From Bradyrhizobium sp. 1(2017) (lineage in GTDB: Bacteria > Pseudomonadota > Alphaproteobacteria > Rhizobiales > Xanthobacteraceae), in the NCBI RefSeq assembly GCF_011602485.2, contig NZ_CP050022.2, positions 5,414,001 through 5,478,000 on the forward strand: 64,000 nucleotides of DNA, given 5' to 3'. This document shows, in pieces, positions 34,135-44,199 of this stretch (within the stretch, counting starts at the first letter, position 1; the number at the start of each line of letters is the position of its first letter). The notes below the pieces were generated by a model. It saw nothing but the letters and a program-made list of their open reading frames with translations, was not told the origin of the DNA and searched no databases. A program made the translations under genes and the position numbers.

Positions 34135-36534
34135 TTAAGCGGACACGCGCAGCCGCGGACCTTCCAGCATCATCGCCACTTCGGAAGCGGGCCGCGGCTT
34201 GCTGAACAGATAGCCCTGCGCCTGGGTGCAACCCTCGCGCCGGAGCAGCTCGAGCTGCGCGTCGTTCTCGACGCCTTCCGCGGTGGTGACGATGCCGAGG
34301 CTGCGGCCGAGGCCGGTCACGGCGCGGATGATCGCCATGGAATCCTCGCGCGTCGCCAGCTCCGACACGAAGGAGCGGTCGATCTTGATCTTGTCGAACG
34401 GGAAGCTGCGCAGATAGCTCAGCGACGAATAGCCGGTACCGAAATCGTCGAGCGAGATCCTGACGCCCATGGCACGCAGCTCGTGCAAGGTGGTCAGCGT
34501 CGCCTCGCTGTTCTGCAGCAGCACCGATTCGGTGATCTCGAGCTCGAGCCGGCGCGCATCAAGTCCCGAGACGGCCAGCGCCTCGGTCACGGATGCGATC
34601 AGGTTCGGGCTCTTGAACTGCACCGGTGACAGGTTGACGGCGACGTCGACATCGTCGGGCCAGGTCGCCGCGTCGGTGCAGGCACAGCGCAGCACGAATT
34701 CGCCGAGCTGGACGATGAGCCCGGTCTCCTCGGCCACCGGAATGAAGTTGATCGGCGCGATCAGCCCGCGCTGCGGGTGATTCCAGCGCAGCAGCGCCTC
34801 GAAGGCGACGACGCGACCGCTCGCGACGTCGCGGATCGGCTGATAGTAGGCTTCGAACTCGTCACGTTGCAGCGCCGCGCGCAGATCCATTTCCAGGAGG
34901 CGCCGCGCCTGCGCGCGCGCATCCATGCCGGTCTCGAAGAAGCGATAGGTGCCACGGCCGTCCGCCTTGGCGCGGTAGAGCGCGAGGTCTGCGTTCTTCA
35001 ACAGCTCGTCCGGATTGTTGCCGTCCTGCGGCGACAGCGAGATGCCGATCGAGACGCCGATCACGATCTGATGGTCGTCGATCTCGTAAGGCGCCGAGAC
35101 CACCTCGACGAGGCGCCCGGCGAGGGACCTCGCAGCGGTTTCCTCGGAACGTCCGATCTGGACCACGGCGAACTCGTCGCCGCCGAGCCGCGCCACCGTA
35201 TCGTGCTCTGCGACGGTCGCCTTCAGCCTGCGGCCGACCTCCTTGAGCAGCGCATCGCCGATGGGATGGCCGAGCGAGTCGTTGATGTCCTTGAAGTGAT
35301 CGAGATCGAGACAAAGCACCGCGAGCTGATCGCCCGACTTGGTCCGGCGCAGCCCCTGCTCGAGTTGTTCGTGGAACAGCACGCGATTCGGCAGGCTGGT
35401 CAGCGCGTCATGGCGCGCCATGTGCGAGATCTTGGCCTGCGCCTCCAGCCATTCGGTGATGTCCTCGAAGGTCGCGACCCAGCCGCCACCCTGCATCGGC
35501 TGGTTGACGACCCGGATCGAGCGGCCGAAGCGGTTGACGATATCGGTCGTGGTGCGGCCCTCGCGCGCGTCGGCAACGAGGCGCGCGAAGAATTCATCGG
35601 CGTCGCCCTGCCACTGGCCCTTGGCCTGCTCTTCCCTGAGCACGTCGACCAGCAGGCGGCCGGTGAGCAGGATGTCCGTGCGGCGGAGCATCGCGGCGTA
35701 GCGTTCGTTGAACAGGATGATCTTGCCGTCCGCGTCGAACATGCACAGCCCCTGCGACATGTTCTCCAGCGCGCTGTCCAGCACGATCTGCTGGCGGCCC
35801 AGTTCGCCCTTGGCGCGGCGGTCGAGCAATGCGGCCACGAGCGCAATCGCGATGATCGCGACCGCAGCGCTGGCGGTGAGGAAGGACAGCGAGGCCGGCG
35901 GGATGGAGAGCCCGCTGATCGCCAGCGTCGGATCCGGCGTCAGCAGCACCGCGCCCATGGCGGTAAAGTGATGCGCGACGATCGCGACCGTCAGCAGGGT
36001 CGTCGCCGTCAACGCGTGGAAGAGGTCGTCGCGCCGCGCGGCGACGAACAATGCGGATGCCGCAAAGACGATTCCGAACAGCACCGAGGCAACAACCGTG
36101 CTTGTAATCCAGTGCACCCGTGCCGGCATCTCCAGCGCCGCCATGCCGGTGTAATGCATCGCCGCGACACCCATGCCGACGACGGCGCCGCCGAGAATGA
36201 TCCACAGCGGGCGCGAGGACGATACCGCGATGCTCAGCCCCACGAAGGTCACGGAGATCGCGAGGATCAGGGAGAGGATCGTCACCGGGATGTTGTAAGC
36301 ACCGGCGCCGCCCGGCCCGTAGGCGAGCATCGCGATGAAATGCGTCGCCCAGATGCCACATCCGCTGACGGCGGCATCCAGGGCGATCCAGGACAGACGC
36401 CCGGGGCCATGCGTCGCGCGCGCGCGTTGAAACAGGCTGATCGCCGCCGCGCTGGCGAGCAGACACACGGCGCCGCCAAGGGCGACCAGTCGCCAGTCGT
36501 GCTCGTCGGTCAGACAGAAGAGAACTTGATACAT
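34135..36534 (-). CDS. MHYT-PAS-GGDEF-EAL cyclic-di-GMP protein
   Basis: The 799-residue protein has seven predicted membrane helices with the MHYT motifs GIWATHFIAMLAY, AAMHYTGMAALEM and AHHFTAMGAVLL (residues ~1-245), thought to bind a metal or gas ligand. A PAS-type sensor follows (~255-370, MSQGLCMFDADGKIILFN), then GGDEF (ARLGGDEFAVVQIG intact, so cyclase activity is possible) and EAL (AFEALLRWNHP, with NLSPVQF and DDFGTGYSSLSYL). It could make or break c-di-GMP and so affect motility or attachment. Monocistronic, convergent with the membrane-protein gene. Confidence 0.93.
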   Translation of the reverse strand: MYQVLFCLTDEHDWRLVALGGAVCLLASAAAISLFQRARATHGPGRLSWIALDAAVSGCGIWATHFIAMLAYGPGGAGAYNIPVTILSLILAISVTFVGLSIAVSSSRPLWIILGGAVVGMGVAAMHYTGMAALEMPARVHWITSTVVASVLFGIVFAASALFVAARRDDLFHALTATTLLTVAIVAHHFTAMGAVLLTPDPTLAISGLSIPPASLSFLTASAAVAIIAIALVAALLDRRAKGELGRQQIVLDSALENMSQGLCMFDADGKIILFNERYAAMLRRTDILLTGRLLVDVLREEQAKGQWQGDADEFFARLVADAREGRTTTDIVNRFGRSIRVVNQPMQGGGWVATFEDITEWLEAQAKISHMARHDALTSLPNRVLFHEQLEQGLRRTKSGDQLAVLCLDLDHFKDINDSLGHPIGDALLKEVGRRLKATVAEHDTVARLGGDEFAVVQIGRSEETAARSLAGRLVEVVSAPYEIDDHQIVIGVSIGISLSPQDGNNPDELLKNADLALYRAKADGRGTYRFFETGMDARAQARRLLEMDLRAALQRDEFEAYYQPIRDVASGRVVAFEALLRWNHPQRGLIAPINFIPVAEETGLIVQLGEFVLRCACTDAATWPDDVDVAVNLSPVQFKSPNLIASVTEALAVSGLDARRLELEITESVLLQNSEATLTTLHELRAMGVRISLDDFGTGYSSLSYLRSFPFDKIKIDRSFVSELATREDSMAIIRAVTGLGRSLGIVTTAEGVENDAQLELLRREGCTQAQGYLFSKPRPASEVAMMLEGPRLRVSA

Positions 36535-36652
36535 TACCGGCCCCTATCGACCGGCACTTGACCCGACAGAGATGGACGATCGGTAACCGACTACAAACCC
36601 ATTCCGGGAATGGTGAACGGGAGATGTGTGCGTTCGCTCACATTCACATTGT

Positions 36653-37993
36653 TCATCCGCGCGCCGGCGCGCCGAGGCCGATCGCACCGGCGGCGAGCAG
36701 CAAAACGGCCGCCGAAATGACCAGCGCCAGGTGCAGGCCCGTCATGAAGGCACGGTCCGACGCCACCAGGGAACCGAACAGGGCAACGCCGAGCACGCTG
36801 CCGGTCTGCCGCGTCGCGTTCAGGACGCCGGCCGCGATGCCGGAACGCCCCTTCTCCACGCTGCCGAGCAGGGTCGAGGTCAACGGCGGCACCAGGAGGC
36901 CGAGCCCGCCGCTGATCGCGATGGTCTGCGCGCAGATCGCCCAATAGCTGGTCCCTGCCTCGATCCAGAGCAGGCCGAGACAGCCGAGGGCCGAGATGCA
37001 GGCGCCGACGACGATGGTCGGGCACGGGCCGATGTGCTCGGCCAGGTGTGGCGCCAGCAGGTTGACCGGCAGCACCGCCGCCATCATCGGCACGAAGGCA
37101 AGCCCGGTCCACCACGCCGACAGCCCGTTGATCCGCTGGAAGTACAGGCTGAGCACGAAGATCAGGCCGTAGATCGCGATGTTCACCAGCAGTCCCACGA
37201 ACGAGGTCAGCGTGAACAGCCGGTGGCCGAACAACGACAGCGGCAACATCGGCTGCGCCGCGCGATTCTCGCGCCAGACGAAGAGCAGGGCGAGAACGGC
37301 GGCTCCGACGAAGGCTGCGATCACGGCCGGATGATCCCAGCCGAGCGCCCCGCCTTCGATGATTGCGCCGGCGAGCGCGCCCAGCGCGCCGATCGCGGCC
37401 AGCTGGCCGGGCAGATCGATCTCGCGCGAGCGCGCCCGCGTGGTCTCGCTGGCATAGCGACAGCTCAACCACAGGCCGGCGAGCCCGATCGGCAAATTGA
37501 CCAGGAAGATCGCGCGCCAGCCGACCAGCGTGATCAGCGTGCCGCCGACGAAGGGACCGGCGGTGAGCGCAAGGCTCGCGCCCGCGGCCCAGACCGCGAC
37601 GGCGCGGCCGCGCTCGCGGTCATCCGGATAGGCATGATTGAGCAGCGCAAGCGAGTTCGGCACCAGGATCGCCGCCGCCAGGCCCTGAACCAGCCTTGCG
37701 GCGATCAGCACGACCGCGTTGGGCGACAGCGCGCAGGCGAGCGAGGCCGCGGTGAAGATGGCGAACCCCGCCATGAAGACGCGCCTGGCGCCGATCCGGT
37801 CGCCCAGCGCACCGGCGGTCAGGATGAAGGCCGCAAACGCGATGGTATAGGCGCTGACCACCCATTGCAGCTCGGCAACGCCGCCGCCGAGCCACTTTCC
37901 CATCGCGTCGAGCGCGGTGTTGACGATGGTGACGTCGAGCTGCACCACGCCATAGCCGAGGCTCATCGCGGCCAGCGTGAGAGAGGTTGCCAA
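36653..37993 (-). CDS. MFS drug exporter, 14-helix DHA2 type
   Basis: The 446-residue protein has the DHA2 signatures LDVTIVNTALDAMG in the first helix, WVVSAYTIAFAAFILTAGAL, then GDRIGARRVFMAG in the loop and ARLVQGLAAAILVPNSLALL. Proton-driven export of drugs or metabolites is expected. The stated start is a TTG at 37993; an ATG at 37966 (MSLGYG) is equally possible. No neighbouring regulator gene is visible, so substrate and control are unknown. Confidence 0.82.
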   Translation of the reverse strand: MATSLTLAAMSLGYGVVQLDVTIVNTALDAMGKWLGGGVAELQWVVSAYTIAFAAFILTAGALGDRIGARRVFMAGFAIFTAASLACALSPNAVVLIAARLVQGLAAAILVPNSLALLNHAYPDDRERGRAVAVWAAGASLALTAGPFVGGTLITLVGWRAIFLVNLPIGLAGLWLSCRYASETTRARSREIDLPGQLAAIGALGALAGAIIEGGALGWDHPAVIAAFVGAAVLALLFVWRENRAAQPMLPLSLFGHRLFTLTSFVGLLVNIAIYGLIFVLSLYFQRINGLSAWWTGLAFVPMMAAVLPVNLLAPHLAEHIGPCPTIVVGACISALGCLGLLWIEAGTSYWAICAQTIAISGGLGLLVPPLTSTLLGSVEKGRSGIAAGVLNATRQTGSVLGVALFGSLVASDRAFMTGLHLALVISAAVLLLAAGAIGLGAPARG

Positions 37994-38205
37994 ACGCGAG
38001 CCGGCGCGCGGGCTCGATCGTCGAAGGCTTCATGTTTGATGGTATTGGCTCGCATGCAGCATCTCGATTGCAGCTCCATGCGAAATATACTCGTCCGGCC
38101 CGCCGTCATGTTTCGACAATGACCGAATGATGGATGTGTTATCGCCCGCAGGCGAGCGATCCAGTACTCCGAGACGGCAATGGTTGAACCGAAAAGCCGC
38201 GGAAC

Positions 38206-38242
38206 ACTGGATGCCCCGCCTTCGCGGGGCATCACAACTGAG
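38206..38242. repeat. intergenic hairpin repeat (CCCCGCCTTCGCGGGG)
   Basis: ACTGGATGCCCCGCCTTCGC GGGGCATCACAACTGAG recurs at 42537-42573 with four changes. The core is an eight-base stem with an UUCG-like loop. It lies in the 37994-38293 gap, which otherwise holds the next hairpin and no gene. Confidence 0.6.
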
Positions 38243-38243
38243 A

Positions 38244-38278
38244 GAAGGCCCCGCGCGAATACCCCGCGCGCGGCCTTC
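38244..38278 (-). terminator. terminator of YciE/F-like gene
   Basis: GAAGGCCCCGCGCG and CGCGCGCGGCCTTC form a long stem with minor mismatch 16 bases after the stop codon. The minus strand then reads TCTCTCAGTTG, a weak U-tract. Confidence 0.5.
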
Positions 38279-38293
38279 GTCGTTACACCCTAT

Positions 38294-38800
38294 CTAGCTC
38301 GCCGCGCGCAGATTCACCTTGCTCTCGGCGAGTGTCGTCAGCTTCTTGTCGGTCGCCTTTTCCTCCTCGAGTGTCTGGGCGAGCACGCTGGCGCAGTCGT
38401 TGCGGCCGAGCTGCTTGGCCCAGGCGATCAGGCTGCCGTAGCGAACGATCTCGTAATGTTCAGCGGCCTGGGCCGCATTGATCAGCGCCGCGTCGAGCAC
38501 GGCCTTGTCGGCGACCTCGCCGGCGGTCTCGTCAGCTTCCTCGATGATGCCGTCGATGGCCGGGCAATCGACCGCCTTCACGGGGACGCCATGCATCTTG
38601 AACACTTCCTCCAGCCGCTTGACGTGCTGCTTGGTTTCTTCGAGGTGCGTCAAAAAGCCCTGTTTCAGTTGCGGATCGGTGGCCTTGCTCGCCATCTTCG
38701 GCAGCGCCTTGGTCAGCTGCTGCTCGGCGTAATAGATGTCCTGGAGTTGATGCACGAACAGATCGTTCATGGTCTTGATGTCTTTTGTGAACAGTCCCAT
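38294..38800 (-). CDS. ferritin-like DUF892 (YciE/YciF) protein
   Basis: The 168-residue protein has the DUF892 pattern: LFVHQLQDIYYAEQQLTKAL at the N-terminus, HLEETKQHVKRLEEVF, and AQAAEHYEIVRYGSLIAWA in the third helix. The Glu and His residues of the E-x-x-H pairs (EETKQH, EHYE) are retained, so a di-metal site in a four-helix bundle is likely. YciE/F proteins are stress-induced. The ATG at 38800 follows GAGAGGATC. The gene stands alone. Confidence 0.88.
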   Translation of the reverse strand: MGLFTKDIKTMNDLFVHQLQDIYYAEQQLTKALPKMASKATDPQLKQGFLTHLEETKQHVKRLEEVFKMHGVPVKAVDCPAIDGIIEEADETAGEVADKAVLDAALINAAQAAEHYEIVRYGSLIAWAKQLGRNDCASVLAQTLEEEKATDKKLTTLAESKVNLRAAS

Positions 38801-39225
38801 CGTTCCGATCCTCTCGGTTTCGGGAACACGACGACACCGGCCCGCACGAAAAGGCCGTGTATTCCGTCATGTTCGATTGTTGATGGGGCGCTAACGGAGA
38901 CGCGGCATCGACGTTCCAAAAGTGCACGTCTTGCTTGCGCTGGAACAACGCGGCGGCGCTGGAATTCCGCCATCATGTCAACACGTCGGCACGTCATCCG
39001 GGCTGGCCCATGCGACTCATGCTTAACGCGTGCCCGATGTGAACGACGTATGACGAAAGTAGCCGGTCCAGCGCAGAAGCTATCGTTGTCAAGGGCTGCA
39101 CAAGTCGCCGTTTTTGCCTTAAATGAGCGACATCATGTCTAGCGATCGACGCCAACCTCTGGCGTGATCGGACCCGATCGGCCAATGCCTGGCTGGATCG
39201 GTCTTGCCCCCCGCCGGGAGGATGA
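38801..39225. other. 425-base interval with no gene recognised
   Basis: The interval holds the leaders of the divergent YciE/F-like and membrane-protein genes. One frame on the minus strand (38994-39371) is open but runs into the next gene and has no family resemblance. No repeat or clear promoter was identified. Confidence 0.5.
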
Positions 39226-40308
39226 ATGCACGGACTGCTGCCCGCGCTGAAACGCGGCTTCAATAAATGGATCGGCTGGCGACGGCTCGGCATTGCCGCG
39301 AGCCTCTTCATCATCGCTTTCGCGATCGCCACGCTTGTGCGCACCCTCAACGGCATCGATACTGGCGTCATCCTGACCGCGTTAACCGAGATTCCGCGCG
39401 GGAATATCGGGCTGGCAGCGATCTGCGTCGTCTTCGCGTTCTGTACGCTGACCTTCTACGACTATTTTGCACTGCGAACGATCGGCAAGAAGCACGTGCC
39501 CTATCGCATCGCAGCGCTGTCCAGCTTCACATCTTATTCGATCGGCCACAACATCGGCGCCACCGTTTTTACCGGCGGCGCAATCCGTTTCCGGATCTAT
39601 TCGGATTACGGGCTGAACGCGATCGACGTCGCAAAAATCTGCTTCCTGTCGGGCCTGACCTTCTGGCTCGGTAACATCTTCGTGCTCTCGATCGGCATGG
39701 CCATTCACCCGGATGCGGCGTCCGCGATGGATCAGCTCCCGTCGTCGCTCAACCGGCTGATCGCGCTCGGCGGCCTCGCCTCGATTGGCGCCTATCTGGT
39801 CTGGCTCTGCATGGGCGAGAAGCGCCGCGAGCTCGGCCAGAAAGGCTGGAAGGTGGTGCTGCCCTCGGCGCCACTGACGCTGGTGCAGATCCTGATCGGC
39901 GTGGTCGACCTCGGCTTCTGCGCCACCGCGATGTACCTTTTGATGCCGGCCAATCCGCCGATCGATTTCATGTCGCTCGCCGTCGTGTTCATCCTGGCGA
40001 CGCTGATCGGCTTTGCCAGCCACGCGCCCGGCTCGATCGGCGTGTTCGATGTCGCCATGCTGGTGGCCTTGCCCCAATTCGGCCGCGAGGAGCTTCTGGC
40101 GACGCTGCTGGTGTTCCGCATTCTCTATTTCGTGATCCCGTTCGGCCTTGCCATCTCCATCATGGGCGCGCGCGAGCTCTGGATGAATGTGGTCGCGCCG
40201 TGGCAGGAGCGGCGGCGGCTGGCGGAAGCCTGCGCCCAGGGCAATCTGCCCACGCAAGTGGCCGCGATGGAGCGCGAACGGTCGCTGCGGCAGGCCGGGA
40301 AGCGGTAG
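39226..40308 (+). CDS. LPG-synthase-type (UPF0104) membrane protein
   Basis: The 360-residue protein has about eight hydrophobic helices and the family motifs DYFALRTIGKKHVPYRIAAL, SFTSYSIGHNIGATVFTGGA with IRFRIYSDYG, and GFASHAPGSIGVFD near residue 265. This matches the membrane flippase-like half of lysylphosphatidylglycerol synthases (MprF), but the C-terminal aminoacyl-transferase domain is absent. Role in lipid flipping or envelope function is inferred. A GGGAGG ribosome site precedes the ATG. Confidence 0.8.
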   Translation: MHGLLPALKRGFNKWIGWRRLGIAASLFIIAFAIATLVRTLNGIDTGVILTALTEIPRGNIGLAAICVVFAFCTLTFYDYFALRTIGKKHVPYRIAALSSFTSYSIGHNIGATVFTGGAIRFRIYSDYGLNAIDVAKICFLSGLTFWLGNIFVLSIGMAIHPDAASAMDQLPSSLNRLIALGGLASIGAYLVWLCMGEKRRELGQKGWKVVLPSAPLTLVQILIGVVDLGFCATAMYLLMPANPPIDFMSLAVVFILATLIGFASHAPGSIGVFDVAMLVALPQFGREELLATLLVFRILYFVIPFGLAISIMGARELWMNVVAPWQERRRLAEACAQGNLPTQVAAMERERSLRQAGKR

Positions 40309-40400
40309 GGCGGATCCCCAAACCCGTGAGACAAAGGTTGCAGGCGGGGGACTAATCCTCTCTTATTTCCGCCTCAACTTTGCCGTTGAACACGCGGGCC

Positions 40401-42353
40401 ATGATCCCTCTCCCCCTTCGTACATTTTCCGCAGGCGCCCTGCTGCTTGCCGGGATTCTGACCGTCCTGGCGCCCGAGCGCGCTGCCGCGCAGGACGCCG
40501 GCGCCATGCGGATCAGCTGGGAGGTACGTAACCGCTTCCGCCTGTTCCGTGAAGAGCGCGACTTCCTGCTCCATGTCGAGAATGCGCGCAACCGCAACAT
40601 CCTGGCCGCCGAGCAGTCGCTGGAGCTCCAGAGCGAGGGGCGCGGCTGGGCCCGCAACATGGTCAACCGGCTCTGCATCGACCTGCAGGGACGGGTCAAC
40701 CAGCCCTGCACCCGCGACAACGTCAAGGAAAACTACATCACCCCGATCGACCACCCCGTCACCGTGCGCCTTGACGGCGCAGTGCCGGTCGGCGCCACCT
40801 GCGCCTGGTCGTTCGACGACGGCGACGGCCCGCAGACTTCGACCTTCGACTGCGCCGAGCCGATCAATCTGCGCGTCCGCTACGGCAAGCAGACGGTCGC
40901 GACCGTCGACGTCTCCTCCGGCTCCGATCCGACCCAGCGGGTCCAGACCGAGATCCAGGTCCGAGACATCTTCGTCGCCGGTCTCGGGGACAGCATCGCG
41001 TCCGGCGAAGGCAATCCGGACCGGCCGCTGGCGCTCTCGGACGAAGGCTTCTGCTTCCGCTCCTATCTCGGCACGGCCGGCGCGCAGTATTACCGGCCGA
41101 GCCGTCACGGCTTCAAGGGCGGCCGCGCCTGCGAGGCGCCGGATACGCTCGCCAACTGGCAGCGCTACAGCGCGCTCTGGTTCAACGCGCCCTGCCACCG
41201 CTCGCTCTACAGCTATCAGGCCCGCACCGCGCTGGCGCTCGCTGTGCGCTATACTCATATCGCGGTGACCTTCCTGCCGCTTGCCTGCACCGGCGCCAGC
41301 ATCGGCGACGGGTTGCTCGGCTCGCAGCGTGCCCGCGAATGCCCGCCCGGCAAGACCGGCGTCTGCAACACCAGCGTGAACGCGCAGGTCGCCGAGCTGC
41401 GCGAAGCCCTCACTGCGGCGAAGAAGCGCCAGCCCGACCGCACGCTCGATCTCGTGCTGCTGTCGGTCGGCGCCAATGACGTCTACTTCTCCGGTCTCGT
41501 TGCCGACGTCATCGTCGACACCGCGACCGAGCGCGCGCTATTCCGCCGCTCCGGCGTGATGGCCAGCGTCGACGATTCCCGCGATGCGCTGACGCGCGAG
41601 CTGCCGCAGAACTTCGTCAAGCTGCGCGAGGCGCTCAAGCCGCTGGTCGGCGGCGACCTCTCGCACGTGGTCTATGTGTCCTACGCCAATCCGGCGCTCG
41701 CCGACGGCGGCGTGCCGTGCCGCGGCGGACGTGCCGGCTTCGACATCCATCCTTCCTTCAATGCCGATCCGCAACGCCTCGCCCGCGTCTCGACCTTCGT
41801 CGACACCGAATTCCTGCCGCAGCTGAAGGGGCTCGCCACCTGCACGCGCGGGGCGCTGTGCCGCGATCCGGAAGCCGACCGCATGACCTTCGTCGATGCG
41901 CACCAGAGCGCGTTCGCCGATCACGGCTTCTGCGCCCATTCGGGCAACGATCCCGAATTCGACCGCACCTGCTTTGCCGAGAACGGCCAGAGCTTCAATC
42001 CGGACATCGTGACGGCGGCGAGCCAGCCGATGCTGTGCGGCCGCGGGGCCTCGGAATACCGCGCCTATCTGCCGCGCGCGCGCTGGATCCGCGATGCCAA
42101 TGACAGCTATTTTGCTGCGATGACTTATCCGCAAGGCCTGCCGGCCGCGAGCCAGCCGACCGACATTCACGACGCGACCTGGGGCGTGCTGTCCGCCGTC
42201 TATGGCGGCGCCGTGCATCCGAGCGCCGAAGGTCATGCCGCCATGGCGGATGCCGCACTGCCCGCCGCGAGCGCAGTGCTCGGCCTCGATGCCGTGCCAC
42301 CCAACGTGACGCGCGGATTTCTGCCGCAGCTATTGCCGAGCGCGCGGCAGTAG
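40401..42353 (+). CDS. secreted SGNH/GDSL-type hydrolase
   Basis: The 650-residue protein has a signal peptide (about residues 1-28, ending ERAAAQ), a beta-rich N-terminal domain (to ~190) with PVTVRLDGAVPVGATCAWSF like an Ig-type or PKD fold, then an SGNH catalytic region. Block I is FVAGLGDSIASGEGN, block III LLSVGANDVYF, and block V has AVHPSAEGHAAMAD with the catalytic histidine. Many cysteines (for example FCFRSY, ACEAPD, TCTRGALC) suggest disulfides in the periplasm or outside. Substrate is unknown; esterase or acetylhydrolase activity is likely. I chose the ATG at 40401. Confidence 0.82.
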   Translation: MIPLPLRTFSAGALLLAGILTVLAPERAAAQDAGAMRISWEVRNRFRLFREERDFLLHVENARNRNILAAEQSLELQSEGRGWARNMVNRLCIDLQGRVNQPCTRDNVKENYITPIDHPVTVRLDGAVPVGATCAWSFDDGDGPQTSTFDCAEPINLRVRYGKQTVATVDVSSGSDPTQRVQTEIQVRDIFVAGLGDSIASGEGNPDRPLALSDEGFCFRSYLGTAGAQYYRPSRHGFKGGRACEAPDTLANWQRYSALWFNAPCHRSLYSYQARTALALAVRYTHIAVTFLPLACTGASIGDGLLGSQRARECPPGKTGVCNTSVNAQVAELREALTAAKKRQPDRTLDLVLLSVGANDVYFSGLVADVIVDTATERALFRRSGVMASVDDSRDALTRELPQNFVKLREALKPLVGGDLSHVVYVSYANPALADGGVPCRGGRAGFDIHPSFNADPQRLARVSTFVDTEFLPQLKGLATCTRGALCRDPEADRMTFVDAHQSAFADHGFCAHSGNDPEFDRTCFAENGQSFNPDIVTAASQPMLCGRGASEYRAYLPRARWIRDANDSYFAAMTYPQGLPAASQPTDIHDATWGVLSAVYGGAVHPSAEGHAAMADAALPAASAVLGLDAVPPNVTRGFLPQLLPSARQ

Positions 42354-42363
42354 CGCGGACGTC

Positions 42364-42432
42364 GTAGCCCGGATGAGCGCAGCGACATCCGTGACCGTTC
42401 TCCCCGCATATCGCTTCGCTCATGCGGGCTAC
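42364..42432. repeat. palindromic repeat (GTAGCCCGG family, second copy)
   Basis: GTAGCCCGGATGAGCGCAGC and a right arm ending in TCATGCGGGCTAC form the same imperfect palindrome as at 29311-29388. It lies ten bases after the hydrolase stop. Confidence 0.75.
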
Positions 42433-42450
42433 GCGCTACCGCCACACCGT

Positions 42451-42574
42451 CACTCCGAGTGCAGCGAAGCAATCCAGACCGTCTCCGCGGTCCAGTACGC
42501 CGTGACCGCGGTGATCGAATCGAGACGCCTCGGCGGACTGGATTCCCCGCCTTCGCGGGGAATGACAATTGAGT
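42451..42574. repeat. intergenic repeat with CCCCGCCTTCGCGGGG hairpin
   Basis: A left TCACTCCGAGTGCAGCGAAG and a right hairpin block (42537-42573, cousin of 38206-38242) frame a degenerate centre. With the preceding palindrome this fills most of the 42354-42749 gap; no gene is seen there. Confidence 0.55.
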
Positions 42575-42749
42575 GCGTCCCGCCAGCGCACTACCGCGTT
42601 CGCGACCTCAACGTATCGTTCCCCACACCCACCGTTCCATCAATCCAAAAACGGCATCGATCGATACTGCCTTGAACTTGGACACTTCGCCGCGCGCGCC
42701 TCTAGGACTCGTCTCGGGGAAACGGGGCGAGACTCAAGGGAGGCGCGTG

Positions 42750-44102
42750 ATGAGCGCAGTGGTGTCCGCAGCGGATGTGAGGAGGTCTCGCGTCAGGCTG
42801 CTCATCGTGACCATGTTGTTTCTGGTCACCACCGTGAATTATGCCGATCGCGCCACGCTGTCGATCGCAGGCCCCGCGCTCTCCAAGGAGCTGCATCTCG
42901 ATCCCGTCGCCATGGGCTGGATTTTCTCGGCCTTCGGCTGGTCCTATGTGCTCGCGCAGGTGCCGGGCGGCTGGCTGCTCGACCGCTACGGCTCGCGTCT
43001 CGTCTACGCCTTCAGCATCATGGTCTGGTCGCTGTTCACGCTGATGCAGGGCTGGGTCGGCTTCCTCAGCGCCGGCGCTGCCGTCGCTGTGCTGTTCGCG
43101 CTTCGCCTGCTCGTCGGCGTCGCCGAAGCACCCTCCTTTCCCGCCAACGCCCGCATCGTGGCGGCCTGGTTTCCGGGCAATGAGCGCGGCACCGCTTCGG
43201 CGTTCTTCAATTCGGGACAGTATTTCGCCACCGTGATCTTCGCGCCGCTGATGGGCTGGATCGCGCATGCCCATGGCTGGCGCTTCGTGTTCTTCGTGAT
43301 GGGCGCGCTCGGCATCGTCATGGGCCTCGTCTGGCTCAAGACCATCTATGGCCCGAAGGAGCATCCGTCGATCAACGACGCCGAGTTCGAGTACATCAAG
43401 GCGGGCGGCGCGCTGGTCGATCTCGACGCGCCCAAGGACGTTCTGAGGCAGGCGCACGCGGCTCAATCCGGCTCCGGCTGGGACCACATCCGCCAGCTGC
43501 TCTCCAACCGCATGATGCTCGGCGTCTATCTCGGCCAGTACTGCATCAACACGCTGACCTATTTCTTCCTGACCTGGTTTCCGGTCTACCTCGTCAAGGA
43601 GCGTGGCCTGTCGATCCTGCAGGCCGGTTTCGTTGCAACGCTCCCGGCGCTGTGCGGCTTCATCGGCGGCGTGCTCGGCGGCGTCATCTCCGACGCGATC
43701 CTGCGCAGCACGGGCTCGCTGACCATGGCGCGCAAGATCCCGATCGTCGGCGGCATGCTGCTGTCGATGTCGATCATCGCCTGCAACTATGTCGATGGAC
43801 AGGCCCTGGTGGTCGGCTTCATGGCGCTCGCCTTCTTCGGCAAGGGCATCGGCGCGCTCGGCTGGGCGGTTGTCTCCGACACCTCGCCGAAGGAAGCTGG
43901 CGGCGTCTCCGGGGGTCTGTTCAACACCTTCGGCAACCTTTCCTCGATCACCACGCCGATCGTGATCGGCTACATCCTGGCCGCGACCGGCTCGTTCAAC
44001 GGCGCGCTGGTGTTCGTCGGCCTCAACGCGCTGGTGGCGGCGTTCGCCTACCTGGTGATCGTCGGCAAGATCGAGCGGGTGACGCTCAAACGTTCCTCCT
44101 GA
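42750..44102 (+). CDS. gudP: MFS glucarate/galactarate transporter (GudP-like)
   Basis: The 450-residue protein is a 12-helix MFS member of the anion:cation symporter branch. Signatures include TTVNYADRATLSIAGPALSK in helix 1, GWSYVLAQVPGGWLLDRYGS, GVAEAPSFPANARIVAAWFP and FGKGIGALGWAVVSDTSPKE. These match GudP/GarP, proton symporters for D-glucarate and galactarate. Position directly before the sugar-acid catabolic genes supports the substrate. I chose the ATG at 42750, with AAGGGAGG upstream; longer frames to 42573 lack homology. A strong terminator follows. Confidence 0.88.
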   Translation: MSAVVSAADVRRSRVRLLIVTMLFLVTTVNYADRATLSIAGPALSKELHLDPVAMGWIFSAFGWSYVLAQVPGGWLLDRYGSRLVYAFSIMVWSLFTLMQGWVGFLSAGAAVAVLFALRLLVGVAEAPSFPANARIVAAWFPGNERGTASAFFNSGQYFATVIFAPLMGWIAHAHGWRFVFFVMGALGIVMGLVWLKTIYGPKEHPSINDAEFEYIKAGGALVDLDAPKDVLRQAHAAQSGSGWDHIRQLLSNRMMLGVYLGQYCINTLTYFFLTWFPVYLVKERGLSILQAGFVATLPALCGFIGGVLGGVISDAILRSTGSLTMARKIPIVGGMLLSMSIIACNYVDGQALVVGFMALAFFGKGIGALGWAVVSDTSPKEAGGVSGGLFNTFGNLSSITTPIVIGYILAATGSFNGALVFVGLNALVAAFAYLVIVGKIERVTLKRSS

Positions 44103-44134
44103 GGGCTCCCATGGGAGCTTGACCAGGCAACTCA

Positions 44135-44166
44135 ACGGCGGCTCACAAAGCCGCCGTCTTTGTTTT
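44135..44166 (+). terminator. Rho-independent terminator of gudP
   Basis: ACGGCGGCT and AGCCGCCGT are perfect nine-base arms with a five-base loop, followed by CTTTGTTTT. It separates gudP from the LysR gene. Confidence 0.87.
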
Positions 44167-44199
44167 GGGGGTGATCGATGCTAGAAGTGCCGGGGAAAC